Part shown: one piece after another, positions 28,801 through 55,364 of the stretch | Layout of the letters: each line of letters begins with the position of its first letter | Position numbering within the stretch: position 1 is the stretch's first letter | Translations under genes and position numbers: made by a program | Notes under the pieces: model-generated | Database searches by the model: none | What the model was told of the DNA's origin: nothing | What the model saw: only the letters and a program-made list of their open reading frames with translations | NCBI RefSeq assembly: GCF_021018895.1 | Contig: NC_079386.1 | Location: forward strand, 12,455,835-12,519,834 | DNA length: 64,000 nt | Origin: Seriola aureovittata | Taxonomy: Eukaryota > Chordata > Actinopteri > Carangiformes > Carangidae | Reading direction: 5' to 3'

Positions 28801-31680
28801 AAGCCTGTGCTGGGAGTTTGGTAATAAGGTGCAGTCATTATAGACAGTGCACCTTTGCTAATATTTCATTTTCATTCAATTTCAAGTCCGCTAGGTAATA
28901 TGATTTTCATTTGTCTCCGTACTTCCTGTTGCTCCATTTAGCCATTCGGTGAGATCAGAGCGCTGTCCTCCAAGATTATTACCTCATTTGTCCATGCGTT
29001 TATCTGTTTATGTGTCGCTGCGCTCGGATTGTACACAGCAATAATATGAATGTATTTATAGTTCTTGTTATTGTTGCTGAGTGTGCTAACGGTATTCTGG
29101 TGACAGTGCAGGATGTGCTCTGTCACTACTCAGCAGTTAAATTCAATGTGGCATGAATGTGCCATAGCATCACAAGCATCACAGTAAACACAGTGACATT
29201 TTGTGAGGATGTTGACCATTCTGGATGTCATAAAGTTTATGGCAGAGAGAGAAATACCAAAACAAGCTGAAGGGAAATGTTCCTTAATTTAAGGAATAGT
29301 TCAATTTTGGTATTGATACCACTCTCATGTCTTTCTGTTTAATATAAAGCTGCAGCCACAAACCAGTTAGCTTAGCTTCGTATTAGGAGTGGAAACAGGG
29401 AAAAACAGCTAGCCTGCCTCTGTCCAAAGGTTCAAAAGTAAAGCTGACATGTTAAATCTCGTTTGTCTAATTTGAATTAAAAAAAATCAAAGAATTCAAA
29501 CGACACATTGTGGTTTTCAATGTGGTGGTTAAGCTAAGCTAACTGGCTGCTGGCTACAGCTTCATACTTTTCACACTAAGCTAAGCTAAGAGGCTGCAGC
29601 TTGATATTTAATGAGAGTAGTAAGGACATGAATTAGCATACTCCTCAAACTGACAGTTTTTATTATTTGTCTATTGTTCAAATGTTTCAGAATAAGAGTT
29701 GCAGGTATGTTTGAATTTTATAAGGTATTTTACATTAGCTTCCAAAAAATCTCAGCCAATCACAACCCAACACTGAAACTTAAACATGAAGGTCATGTTT
29801 GTTCTTTTTTTGATTTTCTGATCTGTGCAGGTGTCTCAGTAAGTGTTTCCACTTTCAACCTGGTGGCCATCTCCTTGGAGCGCTACAGTGCCATTTGCAA
29901 CCCGCTGACCTCCAGAACATGGCAGACCAAATCCCACGCCGCCAAGGTCATCACTGCCACCTGGGTGGCTTCCTTCATCATGATGCTGCCCTACCCCATT
30001 TCCAGCACCCTTAAGCCTTTTACTCGTATGAACAACAGCACTGGGCACATGTGCCGCCTGGTGTGGCCCAACGACATCATCCAGCAGTCCTGGTGAGCTG
30101 AAAATAAGTGCATTAGGGAGTGTCGTACCTTCCCATCAGGGCGTGTTCACAGTGCGATGCACTCAGATTGTGTGGCAGTGAAAGTAGCCCGTTTGCTAAT
30201 TTCAGATGGCCCCTGTATTGATTTTCTCAGTCTGGTGCTGCTGGTGAGAGACGACCACTTGGGGAAATCTTCTGGCACAGATCTGACCCTTCAAAATAAA
30301 AGCACACAATGGTCAAATATTCTTGTATTGATTCAAAATAGATACAATGAACGCTCGACTTACTCCCTAAGATTTGCACCTTGCAGGTATGTGTCTTTGT
30401 TGTTGCTGCTCTTCCTAATCCCTGGGATCGTCATGATGACAGCCTATGGACTCATCTCCATGGAGCTCTACAGGGGCATCAAGTTTGAGCTGTCCAACAG
30501 GAAATCCAGTAGAGGTATGAAAATGAACTGGACTTAATGGAAATGGAAATAAATACTTTTAAGAAACAGGCTGAGTAATTTCCTGAAACTGCGGCGAACT
30601 GTACTTTTTAGCAGATGTGACTCAGGTGTAAGTGGTGCCTTTGGTGGGGACTAGTTTCAGCTGTGGATTAATACGCATTTGATGCCACATAATTTCTGGC
30701 AGGACAGTGTGTGTGAGATGGATTCAAAATAAACTACCGTGCCAATGTTCATCATAATGAAGGAACATGTCACTTAGAGCAACATCGTGACTCAAAAAAT
30801 AGGAATAAGTCACCTTTGGTTTTGGTCTTTTTATTGGATTTTTGGCAATATAACAAAAATATGAAATATCACCAGACTTATCCTTTAAGTTTGACTTATG
30901 ATATCCAAAGTTTTTATCTTGAATAAAATAGCATCCCTGGCTTTTGGATGTCTTCCATTTCTATGTTTTGAGTGACAGACATCACCACAGCTATTAAAGT
31001 CACAGCGGTTTTATGCTGCTGATGAAATTACATCTAACTCTCCAGTCTTTTTCATTTTCTCTACCCTGACAGAGAGACAATGCAGCACTGGCAGCATCAA
31101 GCCCGGTGACAGTGACGGCTGTTACGTGCAGCCGTCTAAAAAGAAGAGCATCACCATGAGTACAGGCAACTGTCCTAGCTCCAGCAGCAAGCCCATGGTG
31201 GGCCGTGTGTGCAGCAGCAGCTCTACAGCCAACCTGATGGCCAAGAAGCGTGTGATCCGCATGCTCCTGGTCATCGTCTTCCTCTTCTTCCTGTGCTGGA
31301 CTCCCATCTTTGTGGTCAACGCGTGGCAGGCTTTCGACCGGCGCTCGGCCCACCGCCTGACCGGCGCGCCCATCTCCTTCATCCACCTACTGTCCTACAC
31401 CTCGGCCTGCGTCAACCCCATCATTTACTGTTTCATGAACAAGCGTTTCCGCCAGGGCATGCTGGCCACCTTCAGCTGCTGCAGCTGCTTCAGGGCGAGC
31501 AGTGGAGGAAGTGGCGGCTTAGGGAGGTCAGCTGGAAGCGGAACGGCTAAAGGGGAGGCGGGCAGATCAAGAGCAGGGCCCAAGACCACTGAGCAGAATG
31601 GTCATACCCCTCCAAGTGGAGCCAGCACACGCTTCACCTACACCGGCATCCGCACATCAGCCTGGAGTGAGCTGACTTAA
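25760..31680 (+). CDS. cckar: cholecystokinin receptor type A, complete, 5 coding exons
   Basis: Exons of 127, 252, 262, 128 and 608 bases join to 458 residues (human 428). It is a class A, Gq-coupled plasma-membrane receptor for cholecystokinin. Visible landmarks: N-glycosylation sites N12 and N28 in the N-terminus, seven hydrophobic segments, D92 in TM2, the C119-C201 disulfide pair, E143-R144-Y145, glycosylation site N195 in the second extracellular loop, a Ser/Lys-rich third intracellular loop (about 257-315), CWTP in TM6, N371-P-I-I-Y375, and palmitoylation-type C392/C393/C395. M200-C-R202 in loop 2 and the STANLMAKKRVIRML segment point to type A rather than type B, and synteny with rbpj and tbc1d19 agrees. 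Three reported CCK contacts differ from human (see findings). The ATG has G at -3 and +4, and an in-frame TAA at 25742-25744. Confidence 0.96.
26554..26805 (+). CDS. cckar: cckar coding exon 2 (TM1 to start of TM3)
   Basis: Residues 43-126 plus one base, including GN(64)SLII of TM1, LAVSDLM of TM2 and C119 at the top of TM3; acceptor TCTCAG, donor ATGG/GTGAGT. Confidence 0.95.
26806..29830 (+). other. cckar intron 2
   Basis: Three kilobases with a family A MITE copy at 29288-29627 close to the 3' end. Otherwise AT-rich with no recognised gene or RNA. Confidence 0.5.
29288..29627. mobile_element. MITE family A copy, internally deleted and rearranged
   Basis: Starts TTAAGGAATAGTTCAATTTT, then GATACCACTCTCATGTCTTT, GTTAGCTTAGCTT, ACAGCTAGCCTG and TCTGTCCAAAGG of family A. 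The inverted half repeats TAAGCTAAGCTAA twice (near 29530 and 29578). It ends about 200 bp before cckar exon 3. Confidence 0.8.
29831..30092 (+). CDS. cckar: cckar coding exon 3 (TM3 to TM5 start)
   Basis: Residues 127-213 plus two bases: VSVSVSTFNLVAISLERY, WQTKSHAAKVI, loop 2 with NNST and MCR, then PNDIIQQS; acceptor GTGCAG, donor TG/GTGAGC. Confidence 0.95.
30387..30514 (+). CDS. cckar: cckar coding exon 4 (TM5)
   Basis: Residues 214-256 plus one base: LFLIPGIVMMTAYGLIS and MELYRGIKFELSNRK; acceptor TTGCAG, donor AGAG/GTATGA. Confidence 0.95.
31073..31680 (+). CDS. cckar: cckar coding exon 5 (loop 3 to C-terminus, stop)
   Basis: Residues 257-458 and TAA. Contains DSDGCYVQ of loop 3, TM6 FFLCWTPIF, NAWQAFD, TM7 ending NPIIY, the Cys-rich CCSCF tail motif, and a Gly/Ser-rich tail longer than in human. 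Acceptor CTGACAG. Confidence 0.95.
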
Positions 31681-32316
31681 AGTGGCCTGATCCTGTACGT
31701 CTGCATGTGAGAGCACAGGCCTGAGTGCAAACACTTGTAAGGAATCTGTGGTGTGTTGATTTAACATAAAGCCCTCGCAGTGCTTATAGTTTATGAGCGG
31801 CTATGTTGCTTTAGCTTGGAGTGTGACATGACGTGGGCTCAGTGGTTAATGACCGTGGAGCTGAAGTGTACATTCAGTGCTGTCACAGCAGATCAACAGC
31901 GCCAGATGTTTCCCTAAAAGCCTGCAGTGTCCGGCGTGGCTGACTGATGCCTGATCATATATAGCCCTGAAGGGCCACAAGTCTGACATGGAGAGGAAGT
32001 GATTTCACAAAGCAGAATAACAATTGATGTAGATTACCGTCCTGTTCATACTCTGTTTAAACACATTGTAATTGTGCCTCCACCGCAGCCATACAGGGAC
32101 GCAGCAGTCTCTCCACTCGTTCCAATCAGTGCCAGACGGTTCAGCCTGTGCAAATCAAAGAAAGAAAAGAAAGAAAAAAACTGGTCACAACAAGGCTGTT
32201 TCTGGAAAGACTCATTGTCGTTATCTCAAAAGGCAGATATCTCAGAACATGGGCAAATATAAACATAGATATCTGCATGGAGCAACAAAGCTAAACGGAA
32301 ATTAGAAAATATACTC

Positions 32317-32350
<34 letters not shown>
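32317..32350 (+). repeat. (ATT)n microsatellite
   Basis: About eleven ATT units in the inferred cckar 3'UTR. Confidence 0.9.
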
Positions 32351-32352
<2 letters not shown>

Positions 32353-33245
32353 ATATTTGTTTTACTGTTTGGATTTCAGTTGAACGGACCCTTAAAGATT
32401 AGGTTACATACCAATATCGTGCTTCAAGGAAAACGCTTGACCCAGATGATATTCTTAAAGGGGTCACGCCGGTTACCAAAGCAGTGTCACCTCAAGGGCC
32501 ATTTTAGGGCCTCGTTCTGCAGTTTTTCAGTCATATCACATCATCATAATCAGCAGATGAAGTTTGTCCAGTTGTCACGGCTCAAGCATGAACTTTCATT
32601 TTGGCACTTTCAGCAGCAGCTGCCTGTCTCGCTGCAACGTAACCGTCCTCAAAACAGCCCCCCCCCCCCCGGGGCACAAACAGTTCTGTCTCATCCTTGA
32701 CCAACTGTTTGTGTGTCTGTGTGCCTAAAGGGTGGGGGGGTGGGGGGGTTGTACTGTGTGTGCTAACTGGAGAGGCCTTATCATGTTGTGGGACCTTAAC
32801 CACCTGTAACCTCCCTTCTTCAAAGAGTGAATTCCCGGCATTACCCACCTGATTTCCACTGATTCATACCGTTAAATATAGCAGCGTCAATGTAGCAACT
32901 TGTTCCTGTTTTGTTTCTTCGTATCAGTATGTTGCATTGTTACTATGACCTGAATATTGTTCTGTAAATTCTTACTTTTAGGTTTTCTGTTTGATTGCAT
33001 GATATCGTGCGTATTTTGACTTGTGGGCACATAATTGAATGTAAAAACATAATCCCAGCGAGTTTACTGGTTTCTTATGTACATCTAAAAGCGCTACTGG
33101 GAATTGTATTGCGTTCTCTTACAAACCTACAACGCATCTATGAGTAACCAATGTCTGGTTGACCATATAAAGACCTCGAATGCCCACTGTGCAACTGCAT
33201 TTACAAAGACTTGCGGCAGAGCAACTTGGAGCTTTTAACGGCTTT

Positions 33246-33251
33246 AATAAA
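33246..33251 (+). promoter_or_regulatory. candidate cckar poly(A) signal
   Basis: AATAAA 1.57 kb after the cckar stop and about 300 bp short of the candidate rbpj signal on the opposite strand. Other sites are possible. Confidence 0.35.
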
Positions 33252-33546
33252 AGTGGATCTGAAGGACAGAAGGCATTAGAGGCAAGACAAGTGGTGGAAA
33301 GGCAGAGGGGAGGGGGATCTGCTGGGACTTCTTCCCAAGGATAAGAGCTCCATTTGGGCTTGGTAGATGCCCTAAAGCCCCACCTGCCTTCACCCTGCAC
33401 CCCCTGGGAGATGTTTACCTGAAGGAAGAAAGGATGACTATGGCTGGACAGGTTATTCATTTTCAGTGTGTAAAAAAACAACAACAACATGCTTCAGCTT
33501 CTGATGACAATTAAAAACATACACAAACAGATTCTATATCACTTTT

Positions 33547-33552
33547 TTATTT
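33547..33552 (-). promoter_or_regulatory. candidate rbpj poly(A) signal
   Basis: TTTATT on the plus strand is AATAAA on the minus strand, 4.2 kb after the rbpj stop. Closer TTTATT sites exist near 34173 and in the T-rich part at about 34660, so this is only the most distal plausible end before cckar. Confidence 0.25.
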
Positions 33553-36500
33553 CTTATTGTTATGCCAATATTGCAAGTTTTTTTCACGTTTTTTTTTCTT
33601 CTTTTAATGACATACAGATTTGAGCATGATCTGGAGCTGCAATATGTACAAAAACAAACTAACGTATGTTATCAAAAAACCGTCCCCTTTGTTTTGACGT
33701 TATTGCTAAATGTTACAAACGGCACAGGTTTCTACCATCAGCAACCCTTTGAGCACTGAGTATACTACCACAATGACACCTCTGCTTACCATTTACTAGA
33801 ATAATACACAGATACAGTGAGAGTGAAAGATAGTGAAAAGGACATGAAGAAGAAGAGGAAGAAGTGGAGGAGGAGGAGGATGGGTTGGTGGGTGGGGGAT
33901 GACAACAAAAAAAAGGGAGCTGACCGTAGCAAAGCTAAGCATAACAGGCTGCATGTTAAAAACAACAACAAAAAAAAAAAAAAAAGGAAGGGGAGGGGGT
34001 GTGTGAGAAAACTCCAAATGTACATACAGAAACATGAACGATAAAGAGTGAGGATGAAATGTGTGAGAGAAAAAGAAAGGTTAGCGCTCTGTAGTGCAAA
34101 CAGCCAAATAGTCTTAAGGAGAAGTAAGGCTGAGTGCGACAGAGAAGGGCTCCACACTCCTTTTTTTTTTTTTTATTTGTTTAAAGCTGCCTCTCACTCT
34201 GCCCCGTTTTGTTTAGCAGTGCATGAAAACTACATTATAAAAGACATTTGGCATATTAGAGGATACATACATTGTTCAGAGCTCATTATAAAAAAAAAAA
34301 GAAGAAAAAAAAAAGAAAAAGAAGATGAACAGCTGCTTTTGGAAGAGTAAAACAATTACGACCAGACACACAAAGAGAAAGAAAACCGGTTAAGATATTT
34401 TGTAAAAGCATCGCAAATGCTAATGAGATGGCATTTTTTTTCCCTCTCTCTGAAAGCTTTGTCGCCAGGTTAATACAGCGTGCGGTTAAGAAGGCATGTA
34501 ACATTTTTTTTTTGTTTGACCCCTTTTGACAGTTCATCCCCTTTATGAGTACGGGATGTTATCAAGTTATTCTGTATCCTCCCAATCTCTTAAAACTCCA
34601 GACGTTTTAAGAGGAAAATAAACTGTAAACCAGCTCGGATTGTCAAGGCGACACATTTTTTTATTTTTTTTATTTTAAAAAGCATGCATCACCCCCCCTT
34701 TATTAGCTTGAGTAAATGTGACAAAGCTGCTCTGCTCAGACTCGCATGAGGAGATGAAGAGGAGCCAGGGGTTGTTTAGTCTAAAAGAGGCGACTCAACA
34801 TGTAAACAAAAACCCAAAAATAACCAAGCTCGAGGGGGCAGGGGAAGGTTGGGGGGTTGTGGTGATGCTAATGCAGAGGCTATGTTAAAAACTCGCTGAA
34901 TTTAGAGCTAGTAGACATAGAAAAAACACTCAAGTTAAAAATCTACAGTTAAGATTTTTGTGACCTCCATCCTGCAGAGTAAAGGGTTCAGGTCGGCCTG
35001 CAGCTCGTCACGAGTTCAGTGTGAAGAAGCGCAAAAATGTTCGGTTTTGATGCTACACTACCGCTGCAGCACCAACTCCTCCACGATTCCAGAACAGACA
35101 GGAAGTGGCCTCTTTTATAAAAAAAAAAAAAAAAAAAATACACTCCCAGGCCAACATAGGCAGCAAGGGCAATAATGCACTTTTCTTTTTCTTTTTTTGA
35201 CATAATACAAGGGGAGACTTTGTACCAATAATTTAAAAAATATCAATATTACAATATAAAATATTTAACATTAATGACGGACAGGTGGACAAGGGTGGCA
35301 AAATGGGGTAGCGGGGGGGGCATAACTTAATTTTTTTCTTCTTTTTTTTTTTTTTTTTTTACATTGTAGGGGGTGCAAGCGAATCCTTTTTTGTTCCTAT
35401 TTCAAGGTTTTGTTTGTAAGAAAATTCTGAAATACTTCATTAAGCAGACATTCAAGTTACAGTATCGTTGTTCTTATTCCCGGGAAGCGTATACAGTTGT
35501 ACTGTAATACTAAGATCACAAGTATTGCCTCTGAATGTTTATCCACAATTATCAGACATTTGGATTCCGGTGGAAGACAGAAAAAAAACCCAATGAATCT
35601 CAAGTTTTCTTTCTTTTTTTTTGTTTTTTTTTGGAGGGCGGGTTTGAAATGGAGCGAGTCTGACTCAATATTCCATTACAGCAACTACATACGACAGTCT
35701 CACTCACTCACACACACACACACGCGCGCACACATATTTGCTGGCTGGTGAACTAGTGCTCAGGCGGACAAAAACAATGAAATGACCTGTACAATATTGC
35801 TGTTATGTTTGGAAATGCACATCTTCAATAATACACATTTAGAAGGCCTTTACGCGGTCGCCATGAACACAGATGAGTGCAACTACTCGGACAGTGAGTT
35901 TACAATGTACACACGCTTGTTTCTGCGAAAACAATAAACCACAGAAGATTTTTTTTTTTTTTTTTAAAAAAGAAGGCTGGAAGGAGCTTACAGCGCTCGT
36001 GAGACATTGTACCAAAAGTGAGCAGGGTGCCGGGCACCGCATGAGAATAAAAAAATTGGGTTATTGTACTTGTACACCACAAAAATGAAGGCTGAGAGAT
36101 CCTTCAGAAGGCTGCTTTGCTTTGCACGACAAGGTGGTTCTGGAGCCGCAGCAATGAGCTCAAAACAGCAGAGCTCCTGTGATAAGAAGCGAGGCATTAG
36201 CTTGTTTTTGTGCTACGCACAGGTTCTTCCAAGGTGAGTAAACAGCAGATAAGAAAAAAAGGTGAAGAATTTTTTTTTTGTTTGTTTTGTAACTGAAGTT
36301 ATCAGTAAGGCCACATTAAATTGAAAAGTGTCCGTCTTTTTGGAAAACCACTGGAGTTAAATGCCACCAGAACTACAGCACACACTGGAAGACACCTTGC
36401 TACGTGCAGTTTGAAGAGACAAGTTTCACTAAGTTATCTGATACGTTAACAGTGACCAATAGAGCGACAGGTACAGGATATTAGATATGTGACTGGTTTG

Positions 36501-37766
36501 ACTGTGTACACAGTAAGAATATACAGTACTAAGGCTATCCTTTTAAGTCAATGACTACGCTTATTACATTAGTTTGAAAATGACAAACCGACTTGTTTTC
36601 GTAACCATGGAAGTCTAGTTTTTTTGATGTATTCTGCAAACATTGCTATGGCTCCATGTGAGATGTACTGATGTGTATATTTTCCAAAGGAGACATAGCG
36701 CACATAGAGTATTGCAGGCAAGGCAGAGGCGTTGCTTAAAGCTTTTCTTTTTAAAGACTTCATAAAAACCAATGATAAAAAATAGGCCCTCTGAGGTTAT
36801 TCCCCAATTTAAAAAAAAAAGAAAAAAAGAAAAAAAAAAAAAAGAGAAAAAAAACCAACCTTCGCTTGTGTAAATAAACAACCCAGACTTCAGATTTTTC
36901 CCCAACAGAAAAAGTGAGAGTATCAAAACAAAAGTTCAATCCAAAGACTGAAAAAGCAGGCGTTTGTAGTAAGGTTGCAATAACATACAGGTTGGGATTT
37001 TGGACCTCAAAGGGGGAAAACAAAGCCCAAGCTCAGAGGAAGAATAGAAACTATTTGGTAACAAAAGTGTACTATATGTTTAATACAAAAAAGGTATGGA
37101 GAAAAATGTACCTTTACTAAAGCTTATACAAGATCCTTGGTCCATAAAAACTATGTTATCGTCACGTTTTATGTGTGTCCCTCTGCATCCTTGCGCTCCC
37201 TCCAACAACAATACATCCAGCCCCCTTTAGGAAACCACAAATTAATGCACAATAACACAAACACAAAAGGAATAATCATAAAACAAGTGGCGGGAGGAAA
37301 TGAAGGGGGAGGGGGAGGAGCAGGGCAGCGCAAAAAATATACTTTCCTTTCGAGACAATTTTTTTTTTTTTTTTTTTTGTACACGTTGGATGTATTGTTG
37401 TTGTGGTTTCCATTCTCACAGCCGTAGAAAGGTGCTGGTGCTCTGAGCCTGCAGGAACTTCACTCATTCCAAACACCAGAACTGGATAGGCAGGTCCCTA
37501 AAGTAACCACAGGAGAGGGGGCGTGTCAAGGAGCACTTTCGCTTATTCCCGTTGGCGGACAACGTTGTGATGTCACTCCTTCAGATTTCCCCTGCGTTTG
37601 CTCCTTTGTCCCACCGATTTTTTCCATTTCAGCTTCTTTGTATCCAAAATTAATACGCAGCACTTTAGAGTGAGTCAGTTTTTGTTTATTATTTCCCATA
37701 GTCTTTATATACCTTCTGGTATATTTGCTCTCAAGGCATATTGTAATGAGTGGCCCCCTGTGTGCG
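33553..37766 (-). other. rbpj 3'UTR (inferred, long, homopolymer-rich)
   Basis: No coding exon after the rbpj stop. The region has many A or T runs of 14-22 bases (near 34162, 35120, 35342, 35950, 36811 and 37361) and polypurine blocks. A long 3'UTR is the simplest reading but no boundary is proven; part may be intergenic. Confidence 0.35.
36811..36854 (+). repeat. A-rich tract with sparse G
   Basis: Forty-four bases of A with five G, in the inferred rbpj 3'UTR. Confidence 0.9.
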
Positions 37767-52683
<14,917 letters not shown>

Positions 52684-52791
52684 CTACAAAGACACAAAGT
52701 GAGAAGAAAACATGAGTGGGCTGGTTATCGACCACAAACACACGCAGAGTAAACACTGCATTACACAACTGTGCACGTATACAAACACAAA

Positions 52792-52813
52792 CACGTACGT
52801 ACGTACGTACACA

Positions 52814-52884
<71 letters not shown>
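52792..52884 (+). repeat. (ACGT)n then (AC)n compound repeat
   Basis: Nearly five ACGT tetranucleotides (52792-52810) followed by about 36 AC units, 110-200 bp upstream of the KFGER exon in transcript order. Confidence 0.92.
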
Positions 52885-52886
<2 letters not shown>

Positions 52887-54876
52887 TGGCCCTGACAGTG
52901 TGTAGTGACTCTGTGCAGAGGCAAGTGACAGGATGTGTATTTTCTTGTTTTCATGGCCGCAGGCAGGTTACAGCAGGAATACAGACACTGAACTTTATTC
53001 AGATTAATTCCCATCAACGGCATGTCAAAACAGGTTGTGCATTAACAGAAAAAAACAGCAGCTGTTCTTGTTTCATATTTCACTAAAATATGACACTATT
53101 AATATTATATTTCAGGAAGTCAAGTGCAACAGCAGAATCGACAACTCGTACACGACAAACCACATGAACCCAACTATAAAGCCTGGACACCTTGAGATCA
53201 CAGAGGCCTCAGAGGAAAGCTACAAACACTTATCTTGGTTATTGAGGTTTTTGCAACTTACAGCTTTAAACGTCTAATAAACTGTAGACGTGGTTGAGAC
53301 CTCACTGTTTGACTAAATGATAGTAAATCCATTCAGGTGGAAGGCGATTAAAAGTGTAGCAGGCAGACACTACAGCAACAGCTTTCAGGCTTCATGTGTG
53401 CCTGATCTGAATTGCAAAAATGGAACAAGTGCATCTGACTTGATAATTTCCTGACACAGCTTCCAGTTCAATGGTGCGTAATAGTGGAGGGTAAACTTCA
53501 CTTGATCTGAGGCAACATGCAGCATTTCTGAAAACCAGATCGCTGGGATATAACACGGTAAATGCATCCGTGTTCTAAAAGATATGACTAATTTCATCAC
53601 GTCACCGGTCTTTATAAATGACCAGTGGGTGGTGTGAATCTTACACAACAGAAAACTAATTAACTGGGATTTGTATGCAAAGTCACGGTGAAGTGTGGCA
53701 AAATATACAAAATGAAAATGTTGGAAAATGATTCATTTTGTCTAAAAGTGAGACGACCAAAAAAAAAAAAAGTGGCACATCTTGCAATATCAAGGGCAAT
53801 TAATATGCTTAATTAATACAGCAAGGGAGGAAGACACGTGCATAATGGCTCATTTCACTTTTCAAGAATTAATACATTTCTGCGACGTCTTCTCCCCTCA
53901 ACTCTGGATCTTTCTGCTTCATAACTTCATGACATTACAGTCAATTAATGATGAATTTCCAGTATCATGACAGCACCATACACTGTCATCTACCATAAAG
54001 ATTCTGTCCTAAGAGTGGACAGACAACTTACAGAAAAATTCAGCCTGCTGGAAGCCTGATGAATCAGTAAACTGCGGTTGACTCATAGCGGAGAGCTCTT
54101 AGTCATACGTTGTATGTAACAAGGAAACCACAGCCTAGAGATGTAGAGAGAAAGGCTGTAAACTTGCAACATGTCACAGCTGAGGATGACTGTTTTCTGG
54201 TCAACTACTTATTTTTTTTGTCTGTAAAAAAAAAAACTGACATGTAAAATATGTTACAAGAAATATGGTCTGATCTGCCTTCCTTGAACACACAAGCACA
54301 CTAACACACAAAATATCCACAAAAGGTAATACAAGAATACCTGTAAAAGCTATTAGAGGGCAATAAAAAGGGATGGTAAAGCAAGACCAAAGCGCTGAAA
54401 TTTAATTTATACGTTTCATTAAAGCGCAACAAAAAAAAACAAAAAAACAATGTTGATGTGTCACTGATACAAGCGGAAGAGTGGAGAAAAGAAGGGTGAA
54501 ATGTTAGTGAGAGTTGTGAATTTAATATCAACTTTTTGCCTGTTCCTTTCTACAGGTTCTCTGTCATCAGTACAGGTGTTAAGAGTACACACCTTATGTT
54601 TGTGATGAGCCGTTCAGTAAATGACCATCGGCTCAGTATGAACCACACAATTAAAGTCTTATTAGTCTCAAATAGAGAAAACGTGTCATACTCCCACATG
54701 CTCTTTTGCTATTTAAGTCTCAAAGCCAGTTATGTGGATTCAAAACATGAGCGAATGGCTTGTAAAACATCCATGTTTGACACCTAGTGCCCTGAAGAGC
54801 CAGGAAGTTGTGCCAGTTTTTTATCGTTTTGAATCAAGAATCAAATTATGACACAAGGAATCAAAATCGAATTTCA

Positions 54877-54945
54877 TTAAAGCTTCAAATAACAATTATT
54901 TATTATCGATTAATCTGCTAATAAAGTATTTGCTGCAGCTCTAAA
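54877..54945. mobile_element. fragment of MITE family C
   Basis: TTATTATCGATTAATCTGC followed by a short stretch and TGCTGCAGCTCTAAA matches one end of the element at 58518-58766, which carries CGATTAATC-type terminal repeats. Confidence 0.5.
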
Positions 54946-55308
54946 TCAAATTGTGAGATTATGTGACAGTTATGTGACAATACTCGCTCATAGACGACAC
55001 ATTCCCTGAGCATCACTCCAATGCTACTTCAGTGCACATAGGTTTGTAGTGAGGTTAAAACAATACTGGAAATTTCCTTTAATGCTCTTTAATGTGTGTA
55101 CGGACTGTGCAGAGTTAACGCTTTTCAAACTCATGTGACACAAACACACTCAACGCCGATCCCTAAAACCACGACACTCATTAAATCGTGAATCTTGTGT
55201 ACTGTATGTTCGTCACAGTGTCTATTATACCACCACAGTAACAAACGGCTCATAACACACGGCTGGGATAAAGACGAGGTAGCATGCAGAGGTGATTGTA
55301 TAGAGGGG

Positions 55309-55309
<1 letters not shown>

Positions 55310-55363
<54 letters not shown>
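55310..55363 (+). repeat. (GT)n microsatellite
   Basis: About 27 perfect GT units. Confidence 0.94.

Positions 55364-55364
<1 letters not shown>

Larger units (their letters stand above)
31681..33270 (+). other. cckar 3'UTR (inferred)
   Basis: About 1.6 kb from the stop to the candidate AATAAA at 33246-33251. Includes an (ATT)n run at 32317-32350 and short C and G runs near 32660 and 32740. The end point is inferred. Confidence 0.4.
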
